Assembly (NCBI GenBank): GCA_003558575.1
Contig: PWPY01000263.1
Location: forward strand, 1-16,130
Direction: 5' to 3'
Origin: Desulfonatronovibrio sp.
Lineage (GTDB): Bacteria; Desulfobacterota; Desulfovibrionia; Desulfovibrionales; Desulfonatronovibrionaceae
DNA: 16,130 bases
The notes below the pieces were generated by a model that saw only the letters and a list, made by a program, of their open reading frames with translations, made no database searches and had not been told where the DNA came from. Both the position numbers and the translations under genes were made by a program. Positions 5,794 through 14,290 of the stretch are shown here, in pieces. Position 1 is the stretch's first letter; the number at the start of each line of letters is the position of its first letter.

Positions 5794-6972
5794 ATGGACA
5801 ACGATAAAAAAAATAATCTTGAAAATCTGACCCATGTAAAGCTTAAAAATAAGGATGTTTATCTTCTTGGAACCGCCCACGTTTCAAAACAGAGTGTGGA
5901 AGATGTTCAGGCTGCAGTAGCAGAGATTGAGCCAGACACCATATGTGTTGAGCTTTGTCCGTCCAGGTATCAGGTCCTGGTCAAGCAGGACGCCTGGCAG
6001 AAGATGGATATCTACCAGGTTATCAAAGATAACAAGGCATTATTTCTTCTCGCTCAACTGGGATTGAGTACATTCTACCGCAGAATTGGTGAAAAGCTTG
6101 GGGTAAAGCCTGGTGCGGAAATGCTTGAAGGCGTGAAGCAGGCCGAAGATACAGGAGCCAGGCTGGTTCTGGCTGACAGGGATGTAAATACCACCTTGAA
6201 GAGAATCTGGTCGTCTCTTTCCTTCTGGTCTAAATTCAAGCTTTTGACTCATCTTTTTATGAGTATGATGTTTCAGGGAGATATTAAAAAAGAGGATATT
6301 GAAAAGCTTAAGAGCAAAGATCAGCTTCAGTTGGTCATGGATGAATTCTCCAAGTCATTCCCCCAGATTCAGAAAACCCTGGTAGATGAACGCGACCAGT
6401 TCCTTGCCCATAAAATTTCAACAAGCTCAGGTGAAAAGGTACTGGCTGTTGTTGGTGCGGCGCATGTTCCAGGCATCTCTAAGTATCTGGACCGGGATAT
6501 TGATATAGCATCTCTGACTACTTCCCCGCCCAAGCCCATCTGGCCTGTTGTGGTCAAATGGGGGATTCCGATTCTTATTCTGATTTTACTTGTTGCAGGT
6601 TTTATGACTCAGGGAGGTGCCCATTCAGTAAGATCCATATATATCTGGGTTCTTGTGAATGGAATTTTTTCTGCACTGGGTGTCAGTCTGGCCTTAGCTC
6701 ACCCCTTGACGATAATGAGTGCCTTTGTGGCTGCGCCCATTACCAGTCTTAACCCGACCATGGCTGCAGGCTGGATAGCAGGCTTGGTCCAGGCATGGGT
6801 AAAAAAGCCCATTGTGGCTGATCTGGAAAATCTACCCCAGGCCCTGACAACACTTAAGGGCTTCTGGCTCAATCCCATTTGCAGGATACTTCTCGTTGTG
6901 GTGCTGGCAAATTTGGGAAGTTCTCTGGGAACCTTTGTGGCAGGAACCTGGATTGTCACCAGAACATTCTGA
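5794..6972 (+). CDS. TraB/PrgY-family membrane protein
   Basis: The protein is 392 residues from the ATG at 5794. The N-terminal two-thirds is the soluble TraB domain, with its three conserved spots visible: LLGTAHVS (24-31), CVELCPSRY (51-59, with Glu53) and VVGAAHVPGI (219-228). These resemble a metal-dependent hydrolase core of the Tiki/EreA-like group. Hydrophobic helices follow near 251-270, 280-315 and 345-390, placing the protein in the inner membrane. PrgY in enterococci lowers pheromone activity, but the role in sulfate reducers is unknown. An in-frame TTG at 5752 would add 14 residues; neither start has a clear ribosome binding site. The ATG is preferred because the TraB core starts soon after it. 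The next gene begins 58 bases downstream and may share the transcript. Confidence 0.85.
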   Translation: MDNDKKNNLENLTHVKLKNKDVYLLGTAHVSKQSVEDVQAAVAEIEPDTICVELCPSRYQVLVKQDAWQKMDIYQVIKDNKALFLLAQLGLSTFYRRIGEKLGVKPGAEMLEGVKQAEDTGARLVLADRDVNTTLKRIWSSLSFWSKFKLLTHLFMSMMFQGDIKKEDIEKLKSKDQLQLVMDEFSKSFPQIQKTLVDERDQFLAHKISTSSGEKVLAVVGAAHVPGISKYLDRDIDIASLTTSPPKPIWPVVVKWGIPILILILLVAGFMTQGGAHSVRSIYIWVLVNGIFSALGVSLALAHPLTIMSAFVAAPITSLNPTMAAGWIAGLVQAWVKKPIVADLENLPQALTTLKGFWLNPICRILLVVVLANLGSSLGTFVAGTWIVTRTF

Positions 6973-7030
6973 TATATCAAGGCCAAGACTTTTCAATAAC
7001 AGCTTCTTTTTGTAATGATCAGGCACATCT

Positions 7031-7693
7031 ATGAAAGCTTCAAATCCTGACTCAAAACCCCGTTCCCTAAGCTTTAAGACAGTGGCAGTAATTGTAATTC
7101 TGGCAATATTTGTCAGTGTTGCTGCTACTTTGCTTGTGGTTAGAGTCTGGTTTTTCCCAACCTCCATTAAACCTGTAGATCTTAATCAACAGGAAGAAAT
7201 GGTTCTAAATGCCAAGCTTGATGTCTTGAAGGCTCAGGATATTCCTGATGAGAATTCTATATATGAACCTTCTTCAGGTGCTTATGCTGAACGACCTCAA
7301 GACAGAATTCTATACTTTACCCAGCGTGAGCTCAACGCCATGATTGCCCGTAATCCTGATCTTGCCCGGAAGGTATCAGTTCACCTTTCGGACAGATTGA
7401 TATCTGCAAATATGATTGTTACTCTGCCTGATGATTTTCCTGTTTTCGGGGGTCGTACGGTTCGTATTTCTTCGGGACTTCACGTAGACTACCAGCAGGG
7501 CAGGCCGGTCATCACTGTTGAGGGTGTGAGCATAATGGGAGTGCCAGTACCTGGAGCCTGGCTTGGGGGCATAAAAGGACGGGACTTAACTGCTTTTTAT
7601 GCCGAAGATGAGGGTTTCTGGAGCGTCTTTGCCCAGGGCGTTAAAGACTTGAACGTTGAGGACGGCAGGCTGCGGGTTGAGCTTGCTGAGTAA
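7031..7693 (+). CDS. Membrane-anchored protein resembling YpmS (DUF2140-like)
   Basis: The protein has 220 residues. A basic N terminus and one transmembrane helix (about 16-42, ending LLVVRVWFFP) anchor a soluble, mostly beta domain, probably outside the cytoplasm. Recognisable pieces are YFTQRELNAMIARNP, where YpmS-like proteins have a helix of 'lte.eiN.ll', followed by SVHLSDRLISANMIVTLPDDF and a VEGVSIMGVPVPGAWLGGIKG segment like the family's 'v.vG.lplP..ll'. The biochemical role of this family is unknown. The start at 7031 has only a weak AGG 7 bases upstream. It follows the TraB-type gene by 58 bases. Family assignment is by pattern memory and should be treated as tentative. Confidence 0.65.
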   Translation: MKASNPDSKPRSLSFKTVAVIVILAIFVSVAATLLVVRVWFFPTSIKPVDLNQQEEMVLNAKLDVLKAQDIPDENSIYEPSSGAYAERPQDRILYFTQRELNAMIARNPDLARKVSVHLSDRLISANMIVTLPDDFPVFGGRTVRISSGLHVDYQQGRPVITVEGVSIMGVPVPGAWLGGIKGRDLTAFYAEDEGFWSVFAQGVKDLNVEDGRLRVELAE

Positions 7694-7750
7694 CTTGAGA
7701 TATTATAAATACACATAGCTCATCTTGATCTGCGGTCCGGTTTTATCCTT

Positions 7751-7832
7751 TTGGCAAGACTAAGAAAACTGCCGAGTCTTTCGATATATGACCTCGTAAG
7801 CGGGTATAGCTGTTATACTGAACAGTTGCCAA
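7751..7832 (+). ncRNA. Possible structured leader RNA (unidentified)
   Basis: TTGGCAA (7751-7757) pairs perfectly with TTGCCAA (7826-7832). AAGACT (7756-7761) pairs with AGTCTT (7775-7780), and GTATA (7804-7808) with TATAC (7814-7818). GGCA at 7753-7756 could instead pair with TGCC at 7770-7773, so alternative folds compete, as in many regulatory leaders. It lies 37 bases before the ATG at 7870. No known riboswitch consensus was recognised. Confidence 0.25.
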
Positions 7833-7869
7833 CAATTTTTCAAATCAACTCATTGCGTCGAGGTGTTAG

Positions 7870-8178
7870 ATGAAGTTCCCCATGAGAATATTCGGAGAAA
7901 TCAAGGGATTCAACGTTGAAAAAATTTCAGCACTTACCGTTGATGATATATCTCCTTTTGAGTTCAATGGTGAAATATTGTCTATGGAGTATGAAGGGCC
8001 TTACATAGACGTTGATTTTGTCCTTGAAAAAGTTGAACCTTTTTTATGTGAGTCCTGTTCAGGACATATGGATTTCATTGACCATGAGAATTGGGAAATT
8101 GTCAGGTGTGTACTGATCCAGGGGGCCTGGAATTGTAAAAAGATCAACCCGGACAATGTTCTGGAAGCGTACAAGTAG
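7870..8178 (+). CDS. Small conserved-looking protein of unknown function with a cysteine pair
   Basis: The protein has 102 residues with no signal or membrane segment. The N-terminal part is mixed alpha/beta (MRIFGEIKGFNVEKI). Near residues 60-63 there is a CESC pair, followed by His66, His72 and Cys79, then Cys89; together these could hold a metal ion, though the spacing fits no standard zinc finger I know. GAGGTG (7860-7865) lies 4 bases before the ATG, a workable ribosome binding site. It stands alone between gaps of 176 and 121 bases. The putative structured leader upstream suggests it may be separately regulated. I do not recognise the family. Confidence 0.7.
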   Translation: MKFPMRIFGEIKGFNVEKISALTVDDISPFEFNGEILSMEYEGPYIDVDFVLEKVEPFLCESCSGHMDFIDHENWEIVRCVLIQGAWNCKKINPDNVLEAYK

Positions 8179-8299
8179 AGTTATTGGTCAAGATTTTCAG
8201 TGTATAAATCTATGAAATGCAAATGTCAGAAAATGTCTGAGCTTATCTGTGCCTTCGGAACCCTTATATTTGTTTCTAAGCCGATGGATTTTCTAAAAT

Positions 8300-8875
8300 A
8301 TGTTTGAGCAGAATAATATTTTAAGAACAGCTGTGGACACTCTGAAAGTGTCCAGGAATTTTATTTTTTTTGCTGTTGGGGTGTATATTGTCGCGGCAGT
8401 AGCAGGGTGGGAATATTCTGACGATCTAAATTTTTTGGAAGAGCAGTTTCATGAACTGGCCCAGAGGTTTGAAAACTTAAGCCCTATTGCTTTTGTTTTC
8501 AGGATTTTTATGCATAACCTGTTAGCCAGCTACCTGGCCATGTGTTTTGTTACCTTGTTTGGTTTAGTTCCCCTGGCCCTGGCCATGTTCAACGGCTTGA
8601 TGGTGGGCTGGTTTGCCGGATGGTTAGAGCATGTCTCCTGGTTTGGGCTGGCTGTTTTTTTAGTCCCCCACGGTATTTTTGAGTGGCCGGCCATGTTTAT
8701 TGCTTTTGGTGTTGGAATGTGGAGGGGTATGGCCCACTTTTTCGGGTCTGTTGATCAGAGTTGGGGACAACTCTGGAAAAAAGCCAATTGCGTCTATTTT
8801 GTATTTGTGGTGCCATTGCTTTTTGTTGCAGCTGTTATTGAAGGACGTTATCATTTTATGCAGATGTTTTCGTGA
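8300..8875 (+). CDS. SpoIIM-type (DUF95) integral membrane protein
   Basis: The protein has 191 residues with about five hydrophobic helices: 20-37, 62-95, 95-110, 113-140 and 166-182. The central pattern FRIFMHNLLASYLAMCFVT, then GLVPLALAMFNGLMVGW, then FLVPHGIFEWPAMFIAFGVGMWRG reproduces the SpoIIM family core: an Asn-bearing helix, 'G..p....NG...G', and 'PHGifElpai.ia...G'. In sporulating Firmicutes SpoIIM works in engulfment. In non-sporulating bacteria and archaea the role is unknown. The ribosome binding site is weak (GATGGA, about 10 bases upstream). The length fits stand-alone bacterial members. Family call is confident; function is not. Confidence 0.82.
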   Translation: MFEQNNILRTAVDTLKVSRNFIFFAVGVYIVAAVAGWEYSDDLNFLEEQFHELAQRFENLSPIAFVFRIFMHNLLASYLAMCFVTLFGLVPLALAMFNGLMVGWFAGWLEHVSWFGLAVFLVPHGIFEWPAMFIAFGVGMWRGMAHFFGSVDQSWGQLWKKANCVYFVFVVPLLFVAAVIEGRYHFMQMFS

Positions 8876-8925
8876 TTTTTAGCTTAAGGGCCAAAAATTG
8901 TATCTATTCACCGTGCTGAAGGGAC

Positions 8926-9098
8926 AGCCTGCATCCTGATTTGTTTTCTTTTGCTGCAAACTCCCAGCATGAGCCCGTAAGTCAAAACCAGCAATTTATT
9001 CAAGTAGCGAGAGTCTGTGTCCATTTCTTGCTTTTGACTAACGGGCTCAGGGCTGGTCAAACAGGCAGCAATGGCAAAAACCAATCAGGATGCAGGCT
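8926..9098. repeat. Large imperfect inverted repeat (MITE-like or dispersed palindromic repeat)
   Basis: The left arm (8926-8994) and the reverse complement of the right arm (9028-9098) share long identical blocks. These are AGCCTGCATCCTGATT, then GTTTT, then TTGCTGC, then TGAGCCCGT-AGTCAAAA, and finally GCAA. The arms differ by small insertions and substitutions. The unpaired centre is about 33 bases. The whole forms a long hairpin in DNA or RNA. There is no open frame and no transposase. Weaker similarity may extend outward to 8914 and 9106. It fills most of the 305-base gap between the SpoIIM-type gene and the gene at 9181. Confidence 0.75.
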
Positions 9099-9180
9099 TT
9101 AAGCAAAAGTGATAAAATGTGGTGAACAGTTACCAAAAATTTAGAAAATAACTTAAAACCTAAAACAGTAAGCTCAGGAA

Positions 9181-9690
9181 ATGGAAGAAAAAGATCAAAT
9201 AACTGTAATTGTAGAGGACCTTTGTGAATATGCCCTGGACCGGGAAGATGTCAAATGGGTCGCTGATGCCACTCCTGATTCAGAAGATTTCAATTTGAAC
9301 AAGCTGGAGTATGAGCTGCATCTGCTGAAAATTGTCAGTGTGGGCTGGAGCATTTCCTACTATCTCCAGGATGATGCATCAAGAGATGCTGTTATAGAGC
9401 CATTCTGGAAAAATATTCATGATGTATCAGGCGACTTGTCTCATGCCACAAGCTTGCTCATTGGAGCAGATATTAATTATTTCGAGATTCTCAGGTCAAG
9501 GCTTGACAGCTATGTAAAGGCAATGTCCATGGAAAAGGGTGACAATCCTGCCACGGTGATTGGGCCGTGCTTTGCTGAATTCTGTGGCAATTCTCAAAAT
9601 CTGATAGCTTCTATGGCAGGTTCAAAGATTTTTATGGCTGCTGTTTCTGGTGTGAAAAATTATTTAAATGCAGCCGGATACAAGATATAA
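9181..9690 (+). CDS. Conserved-looking cytoplasmic protein of unknown function
   Basis: The protein has 169 residues and is acidic and helix-rich, without signal peptide or membrane helix. Visible pieces are an acidic N-terminal third (VIVEDLCEYALDREDVKW), an aromatic stretch around VGWSISYYLQDD, then ATSLLIGADINYFEILRSRLDSYV, and a C-terminal FAEFCGNSQNLIASMAGSKIF part. No catalytic motif is recognised. AGG at 9176-9178 lies only 2 bases from the ATG, but no alternative start is near. The M23 peptidase gene begins 35 bases after it, so the two are probably co-transcribed and may be functionally linked. Confidence 0.75.
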   Translation: MEEKDQITVIVEDLCEYALDREDVKWVADATPDSEDFNLNKLEYELHLLKIVSVGWSISYYLQDDASRDAVIEPFWKNIHDVSGDLSHATSLLIGADINYFEILRSRLDSYVKAMSMEKGDNPATVIGPCFAEFCGNSQNLIASMAGSKIFMAAVSGVKNYLNAAGYKI

Positions 9691-9725
9691 TCATTAACTG
9701 GGTTAGATATTGATGGAGAATGTTT

Positions 9726-11036
9726 ATGAGCGTGAAATTAAAGAATAATTTTTTCATTCTGCTGGCTTTGATAGTTATTGGGGCGGGTGGTTTCCTGTAT
9801 TTTAAATATGCGGACAAAGAGCAGCCAGTAGTTACCCTGACCCCTGATGTTGATTATACCAATGGCAGGGAGGCTTTTGAGGTCAAAGTTCATGACTCTG
9901 GCCTGGGACTTAAAAGTGTTCAAGTGCAGGTTGTCCAGGAGGGGGAGGTCAAGTTCAGCAGAGATGAAGAATTTCCTTCCGGCGTTCAAGATTATGACAT
10001 GACCGTTGAGATTCCAAGGCTGAACCAGGGAGAGTTCAGCATAGTAATTAATGCTCTGGATCGCTCCATTGTCAATTGGGGAAAAGGCAACCTGACCAGC
10101 GTTTCCAGAACCATGGTTTTTGATGACCGTCCGCCAGTGATCTCTGTTTTGACTACCACGCACAACCTTAACCAGGGAGGTTCAGGCCTTATAAGGTATG
10201 AATTATCAAAGGAGGTTGAGAAAACAGGGGTTATGCTTGGGGATTATTTTTTCCCTGCGTTTGAGCAGCCTGACGGCAGCTATCACTGCATGTTTGCTTT
10301 CCCTCATGATGCTGACACAGGCAGCGATACCCCCAGGGTCGTGGCCAGGGACAAGGCCGGGAATGAGCAGGTATCCGGTTTTAACTACCATGTTAATGCC
10401 AGAAACTTTCGCGATGACCGCCTGAATATCGGAGATAATTTTCTGCGCTCTCAAATGCCTCAATTTGAAAGGGAATTTCCTGATGATCATGACCCCTTTG
10501 AAATCTTTTTGAGAGTAAATAGAGAGATGAGGGCGGACAATCGGGCCCAAGTGGAGGAGATCGCCACAAGGACATCACCAATTCTTGATTTTGATGGCGT
10601 TTTTATGCGCAAGCCCAATTCAGCTCAGATGGCTGGCTTTGCAGACCGTAGAACTTACTACTATCAGGATCGGGAAATTGATCGTCAGGTTCACCTGGGA
10701 GTTGACCTGGCCTCAACAGCCCAGGCTCCTGTGCCTGCAGCCAATAGAGGTCAGGTGGTCTTTACCGGCTCAATTGGCATCTACGGGCAGACCGTGGTTA
10801 TTGACCACGGCATTGGTCTTCAGACCCTGTATGCTCATTTAAGCAGCATTGATGTCCAGGAAGGGCAGATGGTCAACAAGGGTGAATCCGTTGGCCGTAC
10901 AGGAACCACTGGTCTTGCAGTGGGTGATCATCTTCACTTTGAAGTTCTTGTCTCTGGAACATCTGTCAATCCTGTAGAATGGTGGGATATCAACTGGATT
11001 AATAATAATATCACCAGTAAACTTAATTCTGAATAG
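9726..11036 (+). CDS. Membrane-anchored M23 (LytM-type) metallopeptidase with Ig-like N-terminal region
   Basis: The protein has 436 residues. An N-terminal signal anchor (about 9-26) holds the rest in the periplasm. Residues 33-135 and 137-225 look like two beta-sandwich, Ig-like segments (PVVTLTPDVDY..., PPVISVLTTTHNL...). The C-terminal domain (about 320-425) is M23, with zinc ligands and catalytic residues intact: H323-LGV-D327, H371 (in YAHLSS) and H402-L-H404 (HLHFEV). An active endopeptidase that cuts peptide cross-links in peptidoglycan is expected, for cell-wall growth or division. The ATG at 9726 is chosen because GGAG (9715-9718) lies 7 bases upstream. The ATG at 9720 would be 1 base from it. 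It follows the gene at 9181 by 35 bases. Confidence 0.9.
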   Translation: MSVKLKNNFFILLALIVIGAGGFLYFKYADKEQPVVTLTPDVDYTNGREAFEVKVHDSGLGLKSVQVQVVQEGEVKFSRDEEFPSGVQDYDMTVEIPRLNQGEFSIVINALDRSIVNWGKGNLTSVSRTMVFDDRPPVISVLTTTHNLNQGGSGLIRYELSKEVEKTGVMLGDYFFPAFEQPDGSYHCMFAFPHDADTGSDTPRVVARDKAGNEQVSGFNYHVNARNFRDDRLNIGDNFLRSQMPQFEREFPDDHDPFEIFLRVNREMRADNRAQVEEIATRTSPILDFDGVFMRKPNSAQMAGFADRRTYYYQDREIDRQVHLGVDLASTAQAPVPAANRGQVVFTGSIGIYGQTVVIDHGIGLQTLYAHLSSIDVQEGQMVNKGESVGRTGTTGLAVGDHLHFEVLVSGTSVNPVEWWDINWINNNITSKLNSE

Positions 11037-11132
11037 CGCTCTCTAATTAGTTTACCCTTAGCCTGCATAGCCTCACGAAAAGAATCGTTGTGGACAGCGA
11101 TTTGGAACGAACCGCTATCAGGCTGAAGTCAT

Positions 11133-11164
11133 GTCCAGGGTGGTAAATATTTACCGCCCTGGAC
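11133..11164. terminator. Long hairpin between converging genes, lacking a T tract
   Basis: GTCCAGGGTGGTAAA (11133-11147) pairs over 15 positions with TTACCGCCCTGGAC (11151-11164) plus T at 11150, with one G-T pair and a 2-base loop. It begins 11 bases past the minus-strand M16C stop and 97 bases past the M23 stop. Neither strand shows a following T run. It may be a stabilising or processing hairpin at the 3' end of the M16C transcript rather than a true intrinsic terminator. Confidence 0.5.
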
Positions 11165-11175
11165 CAATATCCTGT

Positions 11176-14091
11176 TTAGAGTATCCTGAAACTGTTTTCC
11201 AGTTTCAGCTCTGTGGCAGTCTTTTTAACCTGGTTTTCCCCGCCCATTATGCAAATTATTCCAGGGTCATTGTTAAGGGCCCAGTCCAGAGCCCTTCCAA
11301 ATTCCTGGAAATGATCCAGAGAAGTCTCGAGAATTTGTTCCCTGACGTTTTGGCGGTGTTCATGGGTTACTCCTGCCAGATACCTGACTGTGGAAGAGAA
11401 ACCCCTGGCATCGGGCAGCTGGTAAGAATCCATTTCTCCAATGGCTCCAATTACAGCTTTTTCCACTTCATCCCTGTCCAGTCCTTTTCTATTCAGAAAT
11501 GAGCCTGAACCTTCAAAGGCCTTGATTGTCTCCAGAATGTTGGGGTCACGGTATGAAGCAAATGTCATGACGTTGGAAAGATAGTCGTAACTTCCAAAGG
11601 CGCCGTAAGCCCCGCCCTGAACCCTGATCTGATCCCACAGCCAGCTGGCTCTCAGAAATCTGCTCGCTACCAGGCTTGAACCGTGAAATAAGTATCCGGA
11701 AGGATCCAGGTCCACAGCCTTACCTACATAATTTACCTGAGCTGGAATGAAAATGGCCTCACTTCCAGGCTGGCAGCAGGATACCCAGGTTGATGGTGAA
11801 ATATCATGCATGGGCATCTGCCCCAAAAAGTCCTGGGTAATGCTTAGATGTTCATTAAACAGCTCCTGTTCAGATGTAATATTCAAGAGCATGGCCTGCT
11901 TGTGAAACAGGAGAAATCTGAGTTCTTCAAGGTCTCTTCTTACCTTGTTCCAATTTTTATCCACCAGAACAGCAAGGTGTCTGAGAAATAACAGATAACT
12001 CAAACCGGACATGTGCTCCTGAGCCCAGTCTGCTTCACTGTACCTGGCTTTGAGGCGCATTCCCACATATCTGTGCCCCGCCGGAACAAGACTTTGCTCC
12101 ATGGAGGCCTTTTCCTCCAGCAGCATCTGCCTGAACCGGTCTTTATTATCTAAATTGACCTCGCTTATTATCTCTTTAAGGATAGAGTACAGGTCCTCAA
12201 TATTTTCCGGCAGGGCCTTGCACCTGAGAAAAAGTCTGCAGGCGCTCTTTTTTTCTCCCAAAATACTATGAGAGAAAGTCATGGGAGTAATTCCTCCGGT
12301 TTTTTGACTGATCTTTGTAGACAATTTGACAAAATCCAGTTTTTCTGTGCCCATTTCCACTAAAGCTCTGCCAAATAAGGGTACATAAGAAAGAAATTTC
12401 TGAGGAAGAAAGTGCAGGTCAAAACCCAGGTCAAGATAAAAAATGCCAGAAGTTGGTTGGGGATGAAAAAGAGTCTGTACATCACTGATTTTTGTTTCTT
12501 CTCTGTGAATTGTTTTCAGGTCTTTTTCCATGTCGCTGCGCTGGAGCCTGGGTATTTTGGCCAGTTCAGCAGGATCGTCTGGTTCAGCCTGGGCCTTTTT
12601 CAGCTGCCTGGTATTTTCAATAATGTTGTCAAGGTCATGCTCAGACAGGCTCATTCGGACCTCATTTAGCCTCATGTTTTCTTCATCCTGAATTGCAGCG
12701 CTAAGAGCAGGGTCAGGCTCCAGAATAACAACGGATTTGTGAGCATTATCCAGAAGATGCTCTTTTATGAGATCTTCAAAGACCTTTTCATTATTTTCCA
12801 GTATGTTTTTGATTTTGTTTAGAACAGGAGAGAATTCCAGAAGAGTAAAAGGGCTACCATCATACAGCCATGTGGTCAGGGCCCTGAACATTACGGCCAT
12901 GCCCCTGGGAAAAGAGCCAGTATTGTTTTCCCGAAGCGCAAACTCCAGGCTGTTAAGAGCGGCTTTGATGATTTCAGGATCAATGCCATCCTTGGATAGA
13001 TCTTTAAGGGTTGAATTAATAAGTTTTTCAGCTTTGCCCAGGTTTTTGGGCTCTATACCTTTGAGTCCTGTGGAGTAATACATCTGGAGGATATCTGTTT
13101 CCAGTCCAGCCCCTGTAATGTCTTCACCGAGGCCTGAGTCAATAAGTGCTTTGCGCAGGGGAGAACCAGGCATTCCTGTTAGGATGAAGTCCAGAATGCG
13201 CAGGCTCAGGTTGAGCTCCGGGTCAAAAGTTTCAGGCAGCAGCCAGTTTATGGTCAGGTAGCATTTGGGATTGTTGGATTCCGATGCGCTGTATGTTTTG
13301 AGAAGACGCTGGGTCAAATTGGTCTTATTCTGGCTGATAATGGAGGAATCAATGTCTAATTCGTCAAATTCATCCAGAAATTCAGTTAGTTTCTCCAAGC
13401 GTTCCTCTTCAGGGTTGTCCCCATAGAAGAAGATGAAGGCATTGGATGGATGATAGAGTTTTTTATGAAAATCAACAAAATTTTCATAGGTGAGGTTGGG
13501 TATTTCTCTGGGATCTCCTCCAGCATCAAAGCCGTATGTGGAATCTGGGAAAATGGACTGCTGGGAATAGTCAGCGAGAAGGCTTTCCGGGGAAGAATAA
13601 GCCCCTTTCATTTCATTGAAGACCACTCCTTTGTATTTAAGCGGGGCATCTTTTTGTTCCAACTCATAATGCCAGCCTTCCTGTTCAAAGATGTGCCTTG
13701 AAATTGCCGGATGAAGAACAGAATCAAGGTATACATCCATGAGATTATAAAAATCCTGTTTATTCTGGCTGGCAACTGGGTAGCAGGTCTTGTCCGGGAA
13801 GGTAATGGCATTGAGAAATGTCTGCAAAGAGCTTTTGAGCAGCTCGACAAAAGGCTCTTTGACCTTATATTTGCGCGAACCGCAAAGAACAGAATGTTCT
13901 AATATGTGGGGGACTCCAGTGTTGTCCCTGGGCGGGGTGCGGAAATTTATGCTGAAGACTTTGTTTTCGTCCTCATTGAGCAGAGAAAGTATCCTGGCGC
14001 CTGTTTTTTTGTGGATAAACAGTCTGGCCCTGGAGTTTATTTCCTTTATCTGTCTTTCTTCTACGAGGTCGAATTTATCCTGATAATTCAC
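11176..14091 (-). CDS. M16C metallopeptidase, presequence protease (PreP/Cym1)-like
   Basis: The protein has 971 residues, the length expected for a one-chain M16C clamshell protease. The inverted zinc motif HxxEH is H62-IL-E65-H66 in VPHILEHSVLCGS. The third ligand is most likely Glu160 in GVVFNEMKGAYSSPES, as in PreP. The motif is followed by the family's KEPFVELLKSSLQTFLNA segment. A C-terminal half contains SSLVASRFLRASWLWDQIRVQGGAYGAFG, the region that contacts substrate in M16 enzymes. These proteases degrade short unfolded peptides inside a closed chamber. No signal peptide is present, so it is cytoplasmic. GTG at 14091 is chosen because GGAGG (14097-14101) sits 5 bases upstream. A TTG at 14133 would add 14 residues without such a site. 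Converges with the M23 gene and diverges from ileS. Confidence 0.92.
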   Translation of the reverse strand: MNYQDKFDLVEERQIKEINSRARLFIHKKTGARILSLLNEDENKVFSINFRTPPRDNTGVPHILEHSVLCGSRKYKVKEPFVELLKSSLQTFLNAITFPDKTCYPVASQNKQDFYNLMDVYLDSVLHPAISRHIFEQEGWHYELEQKDAPLKYKGVVFNEMKGAYSSPESLLADYSQQSIFPDSTYGFDAGGDPREIPNLTYENFVDFHKKLYHPSNAFIFFYGDNPEEERLEKLTEFLDEFDELDIDSSIISQNKTNLTQRLLKTYSASESNNPKCYLTINWLLPETFDPELNLSLRILDFILTGMPGSPLRKALIDSGLGEDITGAGLETDILQMYYSTGLKGIEPKNLGKAEKLINSTLKDLSKDGIDPEIIKAALNSLEFALRENNTGSFPRGMAVMFRALTTWLYDGSPFTLLEFSPVLNKIKNILENNEKVFEDLIKEHLLDNAHKSVVILEPDPALSAAIQDEENMRLNEVRMSLSEHDLDNIIENTRQLKKAQAEPDDPAELAKIPRLQRSDMEKDLKTIHREETKISDVQTLFHPQPTSGIFYLDLGFDLHFLPQKFLSYVPLFGRALVEMGTEKLDFVKLSTKISQKTGGITPMTFSHSILGEKKSACRLFLRCKALPENIEDLYSILKEIISEVNLDNKDRFRQMLLEEKASMEQSLVPAGHRYVGMRLKARYSEADWAQEHMSGLSYLLFLRHLAVLVDKNWNKVRRDLEELRFLLFHKQAMLLNITSEQELFNEHLSITQDFLGQMPMHDISPSTWVSCCQPGSEAIFIPAQVNYVGKAVDLDPSGYLFHGSSLVASRFLRASWLWDQIRVQGGAYGAFGSYDYLSNVMTFASYRDPNILETIKAFEGSGSFLNRKGLDRDEVEKAVIGAIGEMDSYQLPDARGFSSTVRYLAGVTHEHRQNVREQILETSLDHFQEFGRALDWALNNDPGIICIMGGENQVKKTATELKLENSFRIL

Positions 14092-14133
14092 ATTATCCTC
14101 CTGATTTGATTGTTGTAACTGGATAGCAGCCAA

Positions 14134-14167
14134 ATGTTAGGTTGAATCAGATTCGAATTCAACCTAA
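14134..14167 (-). promoter_or_regulatory. 31-bp palindrome overlapping the predicted M16C promoter
   Basis: TTAGGTTGAAT (14137-14147) and ATTCAACCTAA (14157-14167) are a perfect 11-bp inverted repeat around 9 bases. On the minus strand a sigma-70-like promoter lies inside it: TTGAAT (14162-14157), 17 bases, then TAACAT (14139-14134). A dimeric regulator bound here would block the promoter. No strong T run follows, and no gene upstream would need a terminator. Confidence 0.5.
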
Positions 14168-14290
14168 TTTGTTTATGGGAAAAATATTGTTGAGGGCAGT
14201 GAGCCGGAATCTGGTATTAAGTATTGGCTGTCAAGCTATTTAGTCTCATAAAAACTTGACTTCCAGGCGTGTATGATTCAATTTCAAAAT

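Noticed and set aside
12767..13078. 103-codon plus-strand frame opposite the M16C protease gene
   Set aside because: It lies wholly within the protease gene on the opposite strand, with no family resemblance and no ribosome binding site.
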